Shown here: positions 43,456-53,457 of the stretch, in pieces | Layout of the letters: every line of letters starts with the position of its first letter | Position numbering within the stretch: position 1 is the stretch's first letter | NCBI RefSeq assembly: GCF_010731575.1 | Contig: NZ_AP022617.1 | Coordinates: forward strand, 2,294,001-2,358,000 | Reading direction: 5' to 3' | Source: Mycolicibacterium monacense | GTDB taxonomy: Bacteria > Actinomycetota > Actinomycetes > Mycobacteriales > Mycobacteriaceae | DNA: 64,000 nt | Position numbers and translations under genes: made by a program | The notes under the pieces: model-generated | What the model was told of the DNA's origin: nothing | Seen by the model: only the letters and a program-made list of their open reading frames with translations | Databases searched by the model: none

Positions 43456-44289
43456 TCACGGTTTGTCGTCGGTGAAGACCGGGGGCCGCTTTTCCTTCCG
43501 CGCGGCGACCGCCTCCTCGAAGTTCGCGGTGAGCAGGCGGACGTAGAGCTGGCCGAGACCTTCGGCCTGCATGTGCGCCTCGAGGCTGGCGGCGTCCAGA
43601 CCGCTCCAGAGCGTGCGTTTCGTCAGTTCGACACCGGGACGGGAGAACGCCGCGATGCGCTCGGCCATCTCGCAGCAGACGTCGAGCAGGTCCTGTTCGG
43701 GGACGGTGCGCGACACCAGCCCGATGCGCTGCGCCTCCTCCGCGTCGACGTCGCGGCCGGTCAGCATGATCTCGAACGCGCGCGAGGAGCCGATGGCCCG
43801 GGGCAGCAGATAGCTCAGGCCCAGTTCGCTGGCGGTCAGGCCGTTGTTGATGCCGGCTGCCCGGAAGTACGCCCCGGATGCCGCCACCCGGATGTCGGCG
43901 GCCAGCGCCAGGCAGAGCCCGCCGCCGATCGCGGCGCCGTTGACCGCGGCGATGACGGGCTGATGCATCTTGCGCAGCCCCAGGATGACGTCGTCGAGGA
44001 TCTCCATCGACCGCAGCCCGTAGGACGGCCGGGTCAACCCGTCGACGTGCGGCACCGAACCGGCCGATTTGTGGTCGGCGCCGGAGGAGAATCCCCGGCC
44101 CGCACCGGTCAGCACGACCGCGCGCACGTCGTTGTCGTAGGTGAGCTCGTTCAGCACGTCGCACAGCGGGACCATGACGTCGAAGGCCATGGAGTTCATC
44201 CGCTCGGGGCGGTTGAGCGTCACGACCGCGACCCGCGGACGCGGGCGGTCGACGAGAACGTACGAGTCTTCAGCGGTCACGCAGAGCAC
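43456..44289 (-). CDS. echA12: Enoyl-CoA hydratase EchA12
   Basis: This 277-residue crotonase-fold enzyme is nearly colinear with M. tuberculosis EchA12. It includes LNRPERMNSMAFDVMVPL, the oxyanion-hole segments GRGFSSGADHKSAG and NGAAIGGGLCLALAADIR, and TKRTLWSGLDAASLEAHM near the end. It would hydrate trans-2-enoyl-CoA in fatty-acid or related catabolism; EchA12 has also been linked to envelope lipids, but the substrate is not fixed. The start is a GTG at 44289 or 44280. It follows the thioredoxin gene by 18 bases. Confidence 0.93.
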   Translation of the reverse strand: MLCVTAEDSYVLVDRPRPRVAVVTLNRPERMNSMAFDVMVPLCDVLNELTYDNDVRAVVLTGAGRGFSSGADHKSAGSVPHVDGLTRPSYGLRSMEILDDVILGLRKMHQPVIAAVNGAAIGGGLCLALAADIRVAASGAYFRAAGINNGLTASELGLSYLLPRAIGSSRAFEIMLTGRDVDAEEAQRIGLVSRTVPEQDLLDVCCEMAERIAAFSRPGVELTKRTLWSGLDAASLEAHMQAEGLGQLYVRLLTANFEEAVAARKEKRPPVFTDDKP

Positions 44290-44307
44290 GCTATCGCGCG
44301 CCCCCTG

Positions 44308-44673
44308 TCACTCGGACTGAGCGTTCTCCTGCTGCGCCATCGCGGCGTCGATGTCGAATTCCTTGACCTTCTGCACCAGGTCCTCGAGGGCGGCGGGCGG
44401 CAGGGCGCCGGCCTGGTTGAACACCAGCTTGCCCTTCTTGAACGCCATCAACGTCGGGATCGAGCGGATGTCGGCGGCAGCGGCGAGCTGCTGCTCGGCC
44501 TCGGTGTCGACCTTGGCGTGCACGACGTCCGGGTGCTTCTCGGACGACGCGGCGAAGGTCGGGGCGAATGCGCGACACGGCCCGCACCAGGAGGCCCAGA
44601 AATCGACGAGCACGATCTCGTTGTCGGTGATCGTCTCGTTGAACTGATCTGCGGTAAGGTCTCGCGTGGTCAT
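44308..44673 (-). CDS. Thioredoxin (Rv1471/TrxB1 type)
   Basis: This 121-residue thioredoxin has the active-site motif WCGPC in VLVDFWASWCGPCRAFAP and the cis-proline loop IRSIPTLMAFKKGK. It is a cytosolic disulfide reductase. The ATG at 44673 (MTTRDLTADQF) is the family start; the extra 46 residues of the longer frame are antisense to the neighbouring gene fragment. In M. tuberculosis this gene (Rv1471) is preceded by trxA and ctpD. Neither is present here: the DNA upstream is a gene fragment followed by the second 13E12 copy. Confidence 0.93.
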   Translation of the reverse strand: MTTRDLTADQFNETITDNEIVLVDFWASWCGPCRAFAPTFAASSEKHPDVVHAKVDTEAEQQLAAAADIRSIPTLMAFKKGKLVFNQAGALPPAALEDLVQKVKEFDIDAAMAQQENAQSE

Positions 44674-44718
44674 GCCTGTCCTAACGTCGTCAGATCTACC
44701 TATGTTCCCTCGACGGGG

Positions 44719-44895
44719 GTGCGCAAACCGGCGCGCCTCGTCGAGCACCACTCGGCTTTCAAGCGGATCGCGATCGTCACCGACATGGACTGGGTCACCC
44801 ATACGCTGCACCTGTTGGCATGGATGGTCGCCGGCGAGGTCAGACTGTTCGGACTCGCCGACCTCGAGCGAGCAAAGCAGTGGGCCGCCGGCTGA
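44719..44895 (+). pseudogene. C-terminal remnant of a SpoIIAA-like (STAS/SEC14) protein
   Basis: A plus-strand frame ending in TGA at 44893-44895 encodes AFKRIAIVTDMDWVTHTLHLL and then AWMVAGEVRLFGLADLERAKQW. This is the typical C-terminal half of SpoIIAA-like (PF11964) proteins of about 120 residues. The N-terminal half and a normal start are missing: upstream the sequence becomes the thioredoxin start region. It lies 85 bases before the 13E12 repeat, so it is probably a gene broken by the rearrangement that brought in the repeat. It might still be translated from the GTG at 44719, but a functional product is unlikely. Confidence 0.65.
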
Positions 44896-44979
44896 AGTCG
44901 GCCTGCTGCGGGATCTGGACTTCCGTGTCCAGTTAATCCGACTTGGCCGCGTTTCGGTCCGACCAACCGCGACCCCGAA

Positions 44980-46301
44980 TTGTCGGACCCTGGTGCTTGT
45001 ATGGGGTTATGTCCTCGAACGTTTCGTCTGGCGCGGTGGCGCTGTTGCCGAAGGAGCGTCTGGAGGTGTTGTTCGAGGAGGTGGCGGAGTTGGCGGGTCA
45101 GCGCAACGCCATCGACGCACGCCTGGTGGAGATCGCCGCTGAGATCGATCACGACGGGTTGGGTGGGATCACCGGGGCGAAGTCGGTGGCGCATTTGATG
45201 GCCTGGAAAACCGGGTCGTCGTCGCGGAACGGCAAGACCATCGCCGCCATCGCCCACCGGATTGCGGAGTTCCCGCGTTGTGTGCAGGCGCTGCGCGACG
45301 GGCGGCTGTCGTTGGATCAGGTCGGGGTCATCGCCGAAGGCGCGGGCGCAGGGTCTGATGAGCATTATGCAGAGTTGGCCCGCAGCGCCTCGGTCACCCA
45401 GCTCCGCACCGCGATCAAACTCGAACCCCGCCCCGCCCCCGAGCCCGACAAGGACGCCGACGGCGAGCCCAAGCCGGTGCCGGTGGCGCAGGCCTCGATC
45501 CGCAAGACCAGCGATGAGCAGTACACCTACTGGCGTATCGCCCTGCCCCATGCCGAGGCAGCGGTGTTTGACGCGGCTTTGCGGTCTCATCACGATGCGT
45601 TGATCGCGCAGTGGAAACGCGACCACGACACACCCACCGGCACCCCCGCCGGCACTCCCGCCGGTGGCCGCCCACCGATGCCCGCCCTGGCTGATGCGTT
45701 CGCCGCGCTGGTCGAGGCCGGCTGGGATACCGAGGTGACCCGCCGCCCGCACGGTCAGCGCACCACCGTGGTGGTGCACCTGGACCTCGACGACCGCATC
45801 GCCGCCCTGCATCTGGGTCCGCTGCTCTCGGAGGCCGACCGCCGCTACCTGGGCTGTGACGCCACCTGTGAAGTGTGGTTCGAACGCCACGGCCAACCCA
45901 TCGGCGCTGGGCGCACCACCCGCATGATCAGCCGCCGACTGCGGCGCGCGCTGGAACACCGTCACCGCACCTGCGCGGTCCCCGGGTGTGGGGCGACCCG
46001 CGGTTTGCACGCCCACCACATCCAGCATTGGGAAGACGGCGGAGCCACCGACCTGGACAACCTCGTGCTGCTGTGTCCCTACCACCACCGGGCCCACCAC
46101 CGCGGCGTCATCACCATCACCGGACCCGCCGACCAGCTCACCGTCACCGACAGCACCGGGCGACACCTCACGTCCGGCTCGTTGGCCCGCCCACCCAACC
46201 ACCCCCCACCCACCGTCGCGCCCTACCGCGGACCATCCGGAGAGCGTGCCGACTGGTGGTGGTACACACCCTTCCAACCCCCACCACCCACCACCAACTA
46301 G
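44980..46301 (+). repeat. 13E12 repeat unit, copy 2 (inverted relative to copy 1)
   Basis: DNA identity with 9179-10488 on the opposite strand starts at TTGTCGGACCCTGGTGC and stops at the TAG stop codon; the flanks differ. The two copies are about 34.5 kb apart in inverted orientation, so homologous recombination between them would invert the segment from the type VII-like module to thioredoxin. Confidence 0.88.
45009..46301 (+). CDS. 13E12-type DUF222/HNH endonuclease, copy 2
   Basis: This 430-residue protein has the same DUF222 plus HNH architecture as the copy at 9179-10459, with the same HNH cysteines and histidines intact (CAVPGC, HHIQHWEDGG, LLCPYHHR). It differs by a four-residue TPAG expansion and ten substitutions, most of them in the mid linker and near the C-terminus. 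The start is the ATG at 45009. It occupies the place between Rv1471-type thioredoxin and the Rv1466-type sufT region, where M. tuberculosis has other genes. Near-identity of the copies implies recent duplication or gene conversion. Activity is unknown. Confidence 0.9.
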   Translation: MSSNVSSGAVALLPKERLEVLFEEVAELAGQRNAIDARLVEIAAEIDHDGLGGITGAKSVAHLMAWKTGSSSRNGKTIAAIAHRIAEFPRCVQALRDGRLSLDQVGVIAEGAGAGSDEHYAELARSASVTQLRTAIKLEPRPAPEPDKDADGEPKPVPVAQASIRKTSDEQYTYWRIALPHAEAAVFDAALRSHHDALIAQWKRDHDTPTGTPAGTPAGGRPPMPALADAFAALVEAGWDTEVTRRPHGQRTTVVVHLDLDDRIAALHLGPLLSEADRRYLGCDATCEVWFERHGQPIGAGRTTRMISRRLRRALEHRHRTCAVPGCGATRGLHAHHIQHWEDGGATDLDNLVLLCPYHHRAHHRGVITITGPADQLTVTDSTGRHLTSGSLARPPNHPPPTVAPYRGPSGERADWWWYTPFQPPPPTTN

Positions 46302-46469
46302 ACGGCTCCGGGCGACGGCCATGCCGACACTGAATAGGTTGGCGCAGAGGGCCATTGGTCCGCGATGTGTGGCCGGCGCCGTGCCGTCACATCACACCAG
46401 GAGCCCGGCCGCCGTCAATGTCGATGGCTAATGTCAACTTCGGCAGGCGCCGGCCGTCGCGGGCGCGAC

Positions 46470-47039
46470 CTACCCTTCGTCCGTGGTCTCGGTCGTCAGC
46501 ACCTGCTGGGCCAGCGCAGCCGCGAGTGCCGAGTTCAGCAGCAGTTCCCGCCGCCGGGCCGGCCACCACGTCAGCTCGATGGCCAACAGTGCGAGGTAGA
46601 CGCACGAGGCGACGGTCTCGCGCACCGATCCGGTGACGGCGTCGACCACCGCGGTCGCGATCGCCACGACGAGCACCACCGCCACCACCCAGCGGTACGG
46701 GTAGAGCCGTTCAGCGGCGGCCCGCAGGCCGGCGTCGTAGTCGACGACGCCGCGGGCCAGGCGTTCGTCGCGGATCGGATATCCGCGGCGGGCGGCCCGC
46801 ACGACCGTCACCCGATCAGCGGGGCTCAGTTCGCGGGCGCCGGGCCAGTAGCGGTCCATCCGCCGGGTCGTCCAGACACCGAGGAAGACGCCGGTGGCGA
46901 CGAAGACGATGGCGCCGACAAGGGGCACCCCCGAGTCGAGCAGCGCCAGCGCCCCGAAGAACACGCCCGCCGCAGCGCCGATCCACAGCCCCCGAGCGAC
47001 CGGGCCACCTCTCCACCCGGTGGCGGGAACCGTCATCAC
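46470..47039 (-). CDS. Four-helix membrane protein of unknown function
   Basis: This 189-residue protein has two N-terminal membrane helices (LWIGAAAGVFFGALALL and VPLVGAIVFVATGVFLGVW). A cytoplasmic charged region follows, with MDRYWPGARELSPADRVTVVRAARRGYPIRDERLARGV, and then two further helices (WVVAVVLVVAIATAVVDAV and VASCVYLALLAIELTWW). I do not recognise a named family. The start may be the first or second ATG (47039 or 47036). It lies 36 bases downstream of sufT on the same strand and may be the last gene of the SUF transcript, though no Fe-S link is evident. Confidence 0.75.
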   Translation of the reverse strand: MMTVPATGWRGGPVARGLWIGAAAGVFFGALALLDSGVPLVGAIVFVATGVFLGVWTTRRMDRYWPGARELSPADRVTVVRAARRGYPIRDERLARGVVDYDAGLRAAAERLYPYRWVVAVVLVVAIATAVVDAVTGSVRETVASCVYLALLAIELTWWPARRRELLLNSALAAALAQQVLTTETTDEG

Positions 47040-47075
47040 AGCGTGATTGTCACCCCGCCGGACGGGGTCGGCGAC

Positions 47076-47414
47076 CTAGACCGTGAAACCGAGCGCGCGA
47101 AGTTGCTCGCGGCCGTCCTCGGTGATCTTGTCCGGACCCCACGGCGGATTCCACACCCAGTTGATCTTGATGTCCTTGACGAGGCCCGCACCCACCAGAG
47201 CGGTCCTCGACTGATCCTCGATGACGTCGGTCAACGGGCACGCCGCAGACGTCAGGGTCATATCGATGAGCGCCACATCGCCCGCGTCGCTCTTCTCGAC
47301 GTCGAGTCCGTAGACGAGTCCGAGATCGACGACGTTGATACCGAGTTCGGGGTCGACGACATCGCGCATCGCCTCCTCGAGGTCGGCGAGCAGTTCCTCG
47401 TTGGGTGCGGTCAT
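47076..47414 (-). CDS. sufT: Iron-sulfur assembly protein SufT (DUF59/MIP18-type)
   Basis: This 112-residue DUF59 protein has EAMRDVVDPELGINVVDLGLVYG at the N-terminus, MTLTSAACPLTDVIEDQ with the conserved cysteine in the middle, and NPPWGPDKITEDGREQLRALGF at the end. It acts as an auxiliary factor in Fe-S cluster maturation. The ATG at 47414 follows AGAGGAGA, and this Shine-Dalgarno sequence is partly formed by the end of the 22-base repeat at 47427-47448. It is the last recognisable suf gene, 28 bases after sufU. Confidence 0.93.
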   Translation of the reverse strand: MTAPNEELLADLEEAMRDVVDPELGINVVDLGLVYGLDVEKSDAGDVALIDMTLTSAACPLTDVIEDQSRTALVGAGLVKDIKINWVWNPPWGPDKITEDGREQLRALGFTV

Positions 47415-47426
47415 CTGTGTTGTCTC

Positions 47427-47448
47427 CTCTTCGCGCAAGCGCTCATCG
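47427..47448 (-). repeat. 22-base intercistronic repeat, copy C, carrying the sufU stop codon
   Basis: Identical to 32617-32638 and 32649-32670. The sufU TGA (47443-47445) sits at the same offset as the DUF58 stop in copy B, and the distal end runs into the sufT ribosome-binding site. Confidence 0.85.
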
Positions 47449-47904
47449 GCGCTCCTCCTGGGAATCGTGGGACGCCTGGGCCACGGCGTCCTTGAAAGCC
47501 ATCCAGCCGAGCAGCGCGCATTTCACGCGTGCCGGGTATTTCGAGACGCCGGCGAACGCGATGCCGTCGCCGATCACATTCTCGTCGCCCTCGATTGTGC
47601 CGCGGGACGAGACCATCTCGGTGAACGCCGCCACCGTCTTGAGCGCATCGCCGACGGATTCCCCGATCACCAGATCGGTCAGTACCGACGTCGACGCCTG
47701 GCTGATCGAACAACCCTGACCGTCATAGGACACGTCCGCGACGGTGTCGCCGTCATCGGAAAGCGCGACACGCAGCGTCACCTCGTCCCCGCATGTGGGA
47801 TTGACGTGCTTCACCTCGGCGCCGAACGGCTCACGCAGTCCGCGGTGGTGCGGATGCTTGTAGTGATCGAGGATCACTTCCTGGTAGATCTGCTCCAGGC
47901 GCAC
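47443..47904 (-). CDS. sufU: Sulfur acceptor/zinc-dependent sulfurtransferase SufU
   Basis: This 153-residue SufU takes persulfide sulfur from SufS and passes it to the SufBCD scaffold. The zinc/active-site ligands are visible: Cys in NPTCGDEVTLRV with its Asp, Cys in DGQGCSISQAS, and Cys in ARVKCALLGW. The GTG start at 47904 is three bases after the sufS stop. The stop codon is inside a 22-base repeat shared with the DUF58-VWA gap. Confidence 0.95.
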   Translation of the reverse strand: MRLEQIYQEVILDHYKHPHHRGLREPFGAEVKHVNPTCGDEVTLRVALSDDGDTVADVSYDGQGCSISQASTSVLTDLVIGESVGDALKTVAAFTEMVSSRGTIEGDENVIGDGIAFAGVSKYPARVKCALLGWMAFKDAVAQASHDSQEERR

Positions 47905-47907
47905 CGC

Positions 47908-49963
<2,056 letters not shown>

Positions 49964-49967
<4 letters not shown>

Positions 49968-51157
49968 GACTGGTTGTTTCCTTCGGTGAGGGCTAGCTCG
50001 CGTTCGATGGCGTCGGTCAGGCGCTCGCGTACGGCGGGCACGGCGATCTTCGAGATGATCTCGCCGAAGAACCCCCGCACGATGAGCCGCCGCGCCTGCT
50101 CCTCGGGGATACCGCGGGCCTGTAGGTAGAACATCTGCTCGTCGTCGAAACGGCCGGTGGCGCTGGCATGTCCGGCGCCGACGATCTCGCCGGTCTCGAT
50201 CTCGAGGTTGGGCACGGAATCCGCCCGGGCACCGTCGGTGAGCACCAGGTTGCGGTTCGCCTCGTAGGTGTCGGTGCCGGTGGCCTCGGCGCGGATCAGC
50301 ACATCGCCCACCCAGACGGTGTGCGCATCGGGTTTGTCGGAGTTCGGATCGCCTTGCAGCGCACCCTTGTACAGCACGTCGGACTTGCAGTTCGGGTGCG
50401 CGTGGTCGACCAGCAGGCGCGCCTCGAGGTGCTGACCGTCGTCGGCGAAGTAGGTGCCCAGCATCTGGGCGTCCCCGCCAGGCGCGGTGAACCGCACGGT
50501 CGCCGACGTCCGCACGACGTCGCCACCGAGCATGACGTTGACGTGGCCGAGCACCGAGTCCTTGCCCAGACGGGCGTGGTGGGCGCTGACGTTGACCATG
50601 TCGTCGGCCCAGTCGGCGAGCCAGATGACCCCGACACCCGCGGCGTCACCGACGATGATCTCGACGTTGTCGGCGTAGGTGCCGCTGCCGCGCAGGTCGA
50701 CGACCACGATGGCCTTCGCGAGTTCCTCGACTCGGATCTGCAGGTGCCCGTAGGCGACCCTGCCCTCGCCGGGACCGGCGACGGTGATCTCGATCGGATC
50801 GGCCACGACGGTGTCACGTGCGACGGTCACCACGGTGGCGGATTCGAACGACGAGAACGCCTGTGCGGCAACGCGATCGGCGGGCACACCACCCTGACCG
50901 AGGCGTTCGTCGCCGCGCTGGACCGTCTCGACCGTCACACCGGGCCGTTCCGAGACCTCGATGCAGGCGGTACCGGACGCGACGGCCGAACCGTCGTGCA
51001 GTCCGCGCAGCCGGCGCAGCGGGGTGAACCGCCAGATCTCGTCGCGACCGCCGGGCACCTCGAAGGCGTTGACGTCGAACGACGTGAAGACCTCACCCTT
51101 GTTGAGCGCCGAGCCGGCCGGTGTTCCCTCTGCCGCGGCTGTCAGATTCTGCGTCAC
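49964..51157 (-). CDS. sufD: SUF scaffold protein SufD
   Basis: This 397-residue beta-helical SufD partners SufB in the SufBC2D scaffold. Typical segments are the DEIWRFTPLRRLRGL motif near residue 40 and the central beta-helix with repeated short strands. The C-terminal FYLQARGIPEEQARRLIVRGFF motif is shared with SufB. A GTG start at 51157 lies immediately next to the sufB stop with no gap, and its own stop overlaps sufC. Confidence 0.95.
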
Positions 51158-52621
51158 TTATCCGACCGCGCCTTCCATCTGCAGTTCAATCAGGCGGTTG
51201 AGCTCCAGCGCGTACTCCATCGGCAGTTCCTTGGCGATGGGCTCGACGAAGCCGCGCACCACCATCGCCATCGCCTCGTCCTCGGTCATCCCGCGGCTCA
51301 TCAGGTAGAACAGCTGATCCTCGCTGACCTTCGACACAGTCGCCTCGTGACCCATCGTGACGTCGTCCTCGCGGATGTCGACGTACGGGTAGGTGTCGCT
51401 GCGGCTGATCGTGTCGACAAGCAGCGCATCGCATTTCACGCTCGAACGCGAACCGTGCGCACCCTTGTTCACCTGGACCAGGCCGCGGTAGGACGCGCGG
51501 CCACCGCCGCGGGCCACCGACTTCGAGACGATGTTGCTCGACGTCTGCGGTGCCAGGTGCAGCATCTTGGCGCCGGTGTCCTGGTGCTGGCCCTCGCCGG
51601 CGAACGCGACCGAGAGCACCTCGCCCTTGGCGTGCTCACCGGTCATCCAGACCGCGGGGTACTTCATGGTGACCTTGGAGCCGATGTTGCCGTCGACCCA
51701 CTCCATGGTGGCCCCGGCCTCGGCGCGGGCCCGCTTGGTGACCAGGTTGTAGACGTTGTTCGACCAGTTCTGGATCGTCGTGTACCGACAGCGTCCACCG
51801 GGCTTGACGATGATCTCGACGACCGCCGAGTGCAGCGAGTCGCTCTTGTAGATCGGCGCGGTGCAGCCCTCGACGTAGTGCACGTAGGCACCCTCGTCGA
51901 CGATGATCAGCGTCCGCTCGAACTGACCCATGTTCTCGGTGTTGATCCGGAAGTAGGCCTGCAGCGGGATGTCGACGTGCACACCCGGCGGCACGTAGAT
52001 GAACGAACCACCCGACCACACCGCGGTGTTGAGCGCGGAGAACTTGTTGTCCCCGGCCGGGATCACGGTGCCGAAAAACTGCTTGAACAGGTCCGGGTGC
52101 TCTTTGAGCGCGGTGTCGGTATCGAGGAAGATCACGCCCTGGGCCTCCAGATCCTCCCGGATCGAGTGGTAGACCACCTCGGACTCGTACTGCGCGGCGA
52201 CACCCGACACCAGACGCTGCTTCTCCGCTTCCGGGATGCCCAGCTTGTCGTAGGTGTTCTTGATGTCGGCGGGCAGATCGTCCCACGTGGCGGCCTGCTT
52301 CTCGCTGGACCGCACGAAGTACTTGATGTTGTCGAAGTCGATGCCCTCGAGGTTGGAGCCCCAGTTCGGCATCGGCTTCTTGTCGAATGTGCGCAGCGCG
52401 CGCAGCCGGATGTCGAGCATCCACTCGGGCTCGTTCTTCTTCGCCGAGATGTCGCGGACGACGGCCTCGGACAGTCCGCGCTGGGCGCTGGCGCCTGCGA
52501 CGTCGGAGTCGGCCCAGCCGTAGCCGTACCGGCCCAGTGAGGCGATGGCCTCCTCCTGCGACAGCGGCTCGCCGATCGTGTGTTCAGGCGTGACGCTCGT
52601 CGTGTCCGGGGTGGCGGTCAT
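51158..52621 (-). CDS. sufB: SUF scaffold protein SufB (no intein)
   Basis: This 487-residue SufB carries the cysteine and glutamate residues on which nascent Fe-S clusters are built. The protein is continuous through [17 protein letters not shown], the region that holds an intein in M. tuberculosis SufB (recalled), so this allele is intein-free. The C-terminal [25 protein letters not shown] motif is present. The ATG at 52621 overlaps the sufR stop (ATGA), so regulator and operon are one transcription unit. Confidence 0.96.
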   Translation of the reverse strand: MTATPDTTSVTPEHTIGEPLSQEEAIASLGRYGYGWADSDVAGASAQRGLSEAVVRDISAKKNEPEWMLDIRLRALRTFDKKPMPNWGSNLEGIDFDNIKYFVRSSEKQAATWDDLPADIKNTYDKLGIPEAEKQRLVSGVAAQYESEVVYHSIREDLEAQGVIFLDTDTALKEHPDLFKQFFGTVIPAGDNKFSALNTAVWSGGSFIYVPPGVHVDIPLQAYFRINTENMGQFERTLIIVDEGAYVHYVEGCTAPIYKSDSLHSAVVEIIVKPGGRCRYTTIQNWSNNVYNLVTKRARAEAGATMEWVDGNIGSKVTMKYPAVWMTGEHAKGEVLSVAFAGEGQHQDTGAKMLHLAPQTSSNIVSKSVARGGGRASYRGLVQVNKGAHGSRSSVKCDALLVDTISRSDTYPYVDIREDDVTMGHEATVSKVSEDQLFYLMSRGMTEDEAMAMVVRGFVEPIAKELPMEYALELNRLIELQMEGAVG

Positions 52622-53361
52622 GTCGACGCTCCTTGGTCGGTCGGGACGGATCCGGTGCGGGCTGTGCGCCGGAGGGGTGGTGTCGTGTCTGGCTGCAGCG
52701 GCACGTGGGTGGTGCAGGCACAGTCGCCGTTGACGATCGTGGCCAGCCGCTGCACGTGGGTGCCGAGGATCTCGGAGAACGCCTCGCGCTCGGCCTCGCA
52801 CAACTCCGGGAACTCCTCGGCGACGTGCGAGACCGGGCAGTGGTGCTGGCAGATCTGCACGCCGTCGATCGGGCCGCTGACCCGGGTGGTGGTGGTCGCG
52901 TAGCCGGCCTCGGTGAGCGCTTCGGCCACCCGGCCGGCAGTTGATTCAACACCATCGGCCCCCTGGGCTACTCCCGAGAGGATGGTGTCGATCCGCCGGC
53001 GGGCGAAGGTGCGGACGGCATCGTCGCCGCCGATCTCCCGCAACTGCCGCATCGCGGCCGCCGCGAGATCGTCGTAGGTGTGGCCGAGCTTGGCGCGTCC
53101 GGCGGCGGTGAGCCGGTAGCGTTTGGCCGGTCGGCCCCGGCCGGTGTGCTGCCACGCCGCGGCCGCCGTGGCCTGCGCGTCACCCGCCTCGATCAGCGCG
53201 TCCAGGTGCCTGCGCACACCCGCGGCGGAGATGCCCAGCCGCTCGCCGATCGCCGATGCGGTCACCGGCCCCTGCAGCAGCATCTGAATGATCGCGCTGC
53301 GGGTATGCCCGTCCGAGACGTGCGCAGCGGACACGCCGGCAGCCTCGGTAGGGATTTTCAC
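52618..53361 (-). CDS. sufR: Fe-S-sensing repressor SufR
   Basis: This 247-residue ArsR/DeoR-like winged HTH regulator has its HTH in [30 protein letters not shown]-terminal cysteine set C-x3-C-x12-C (ICQHHC to ELC) plus a late CAC (GDCACTTH) binds an Fe-S cluster. It senses Fe-S demand and represses the suf operon when clusters are plentiful. The start is a GTG at 53361 (VKIPTEAAG). A perfect dyad over the start codon (53358-53374) is a candidate autoregulatory operator. Confidence 0.94.
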   Translation of the reverse strand: MKIPTEAAGVSAAHVSDGHTRSAIIQMLLQGPVTASAIGERLGISAAGVRRHLDALIEAGDAQATAAAAWQHTGRGRPAKRYRLTAAGRAKLGHTYDDLAAAAMRQLREIGGDDAVRTFARRRIDTILSGVAQGADGVESTAGRVAEALTEAGYATTTTRVSGPIDGVQICQHHCPVSHVAEEFPELCEAEREAFSEILGTHVQRLATIVNGDCACTTHVPLQPDTTPPLRRTARTGSVPTDQGAST

Positions 53362-53374
53362 AACACCATTGTGA
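53358..53374 (-). promoter_or_regulatory. Candidate SufR operator
   Basis: TCACAA-CACCA-TTGTGA is a perfect 6-base-arm inverted repeat overlapping the sufR start codon. It resembles the dyad ACACT-N5-TGTGA recalled for M. tuberculosis SufR autoregulation. Its place over the start suggests a leaderless or very short-leader transcript controlled by SufR. It lies in the 96-base gap shared with the divergent mannosyltransferase gene. Confidence 0.55.
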
Positions 53375-53457
53375 CGGAATTAGACAGCCGCTTCCACCAA
53401 GGCGACCCTTAGTCGGAGCGTGAGAGTGCGCACAGTCCCGCCGGTTAGTCTGCTCGA

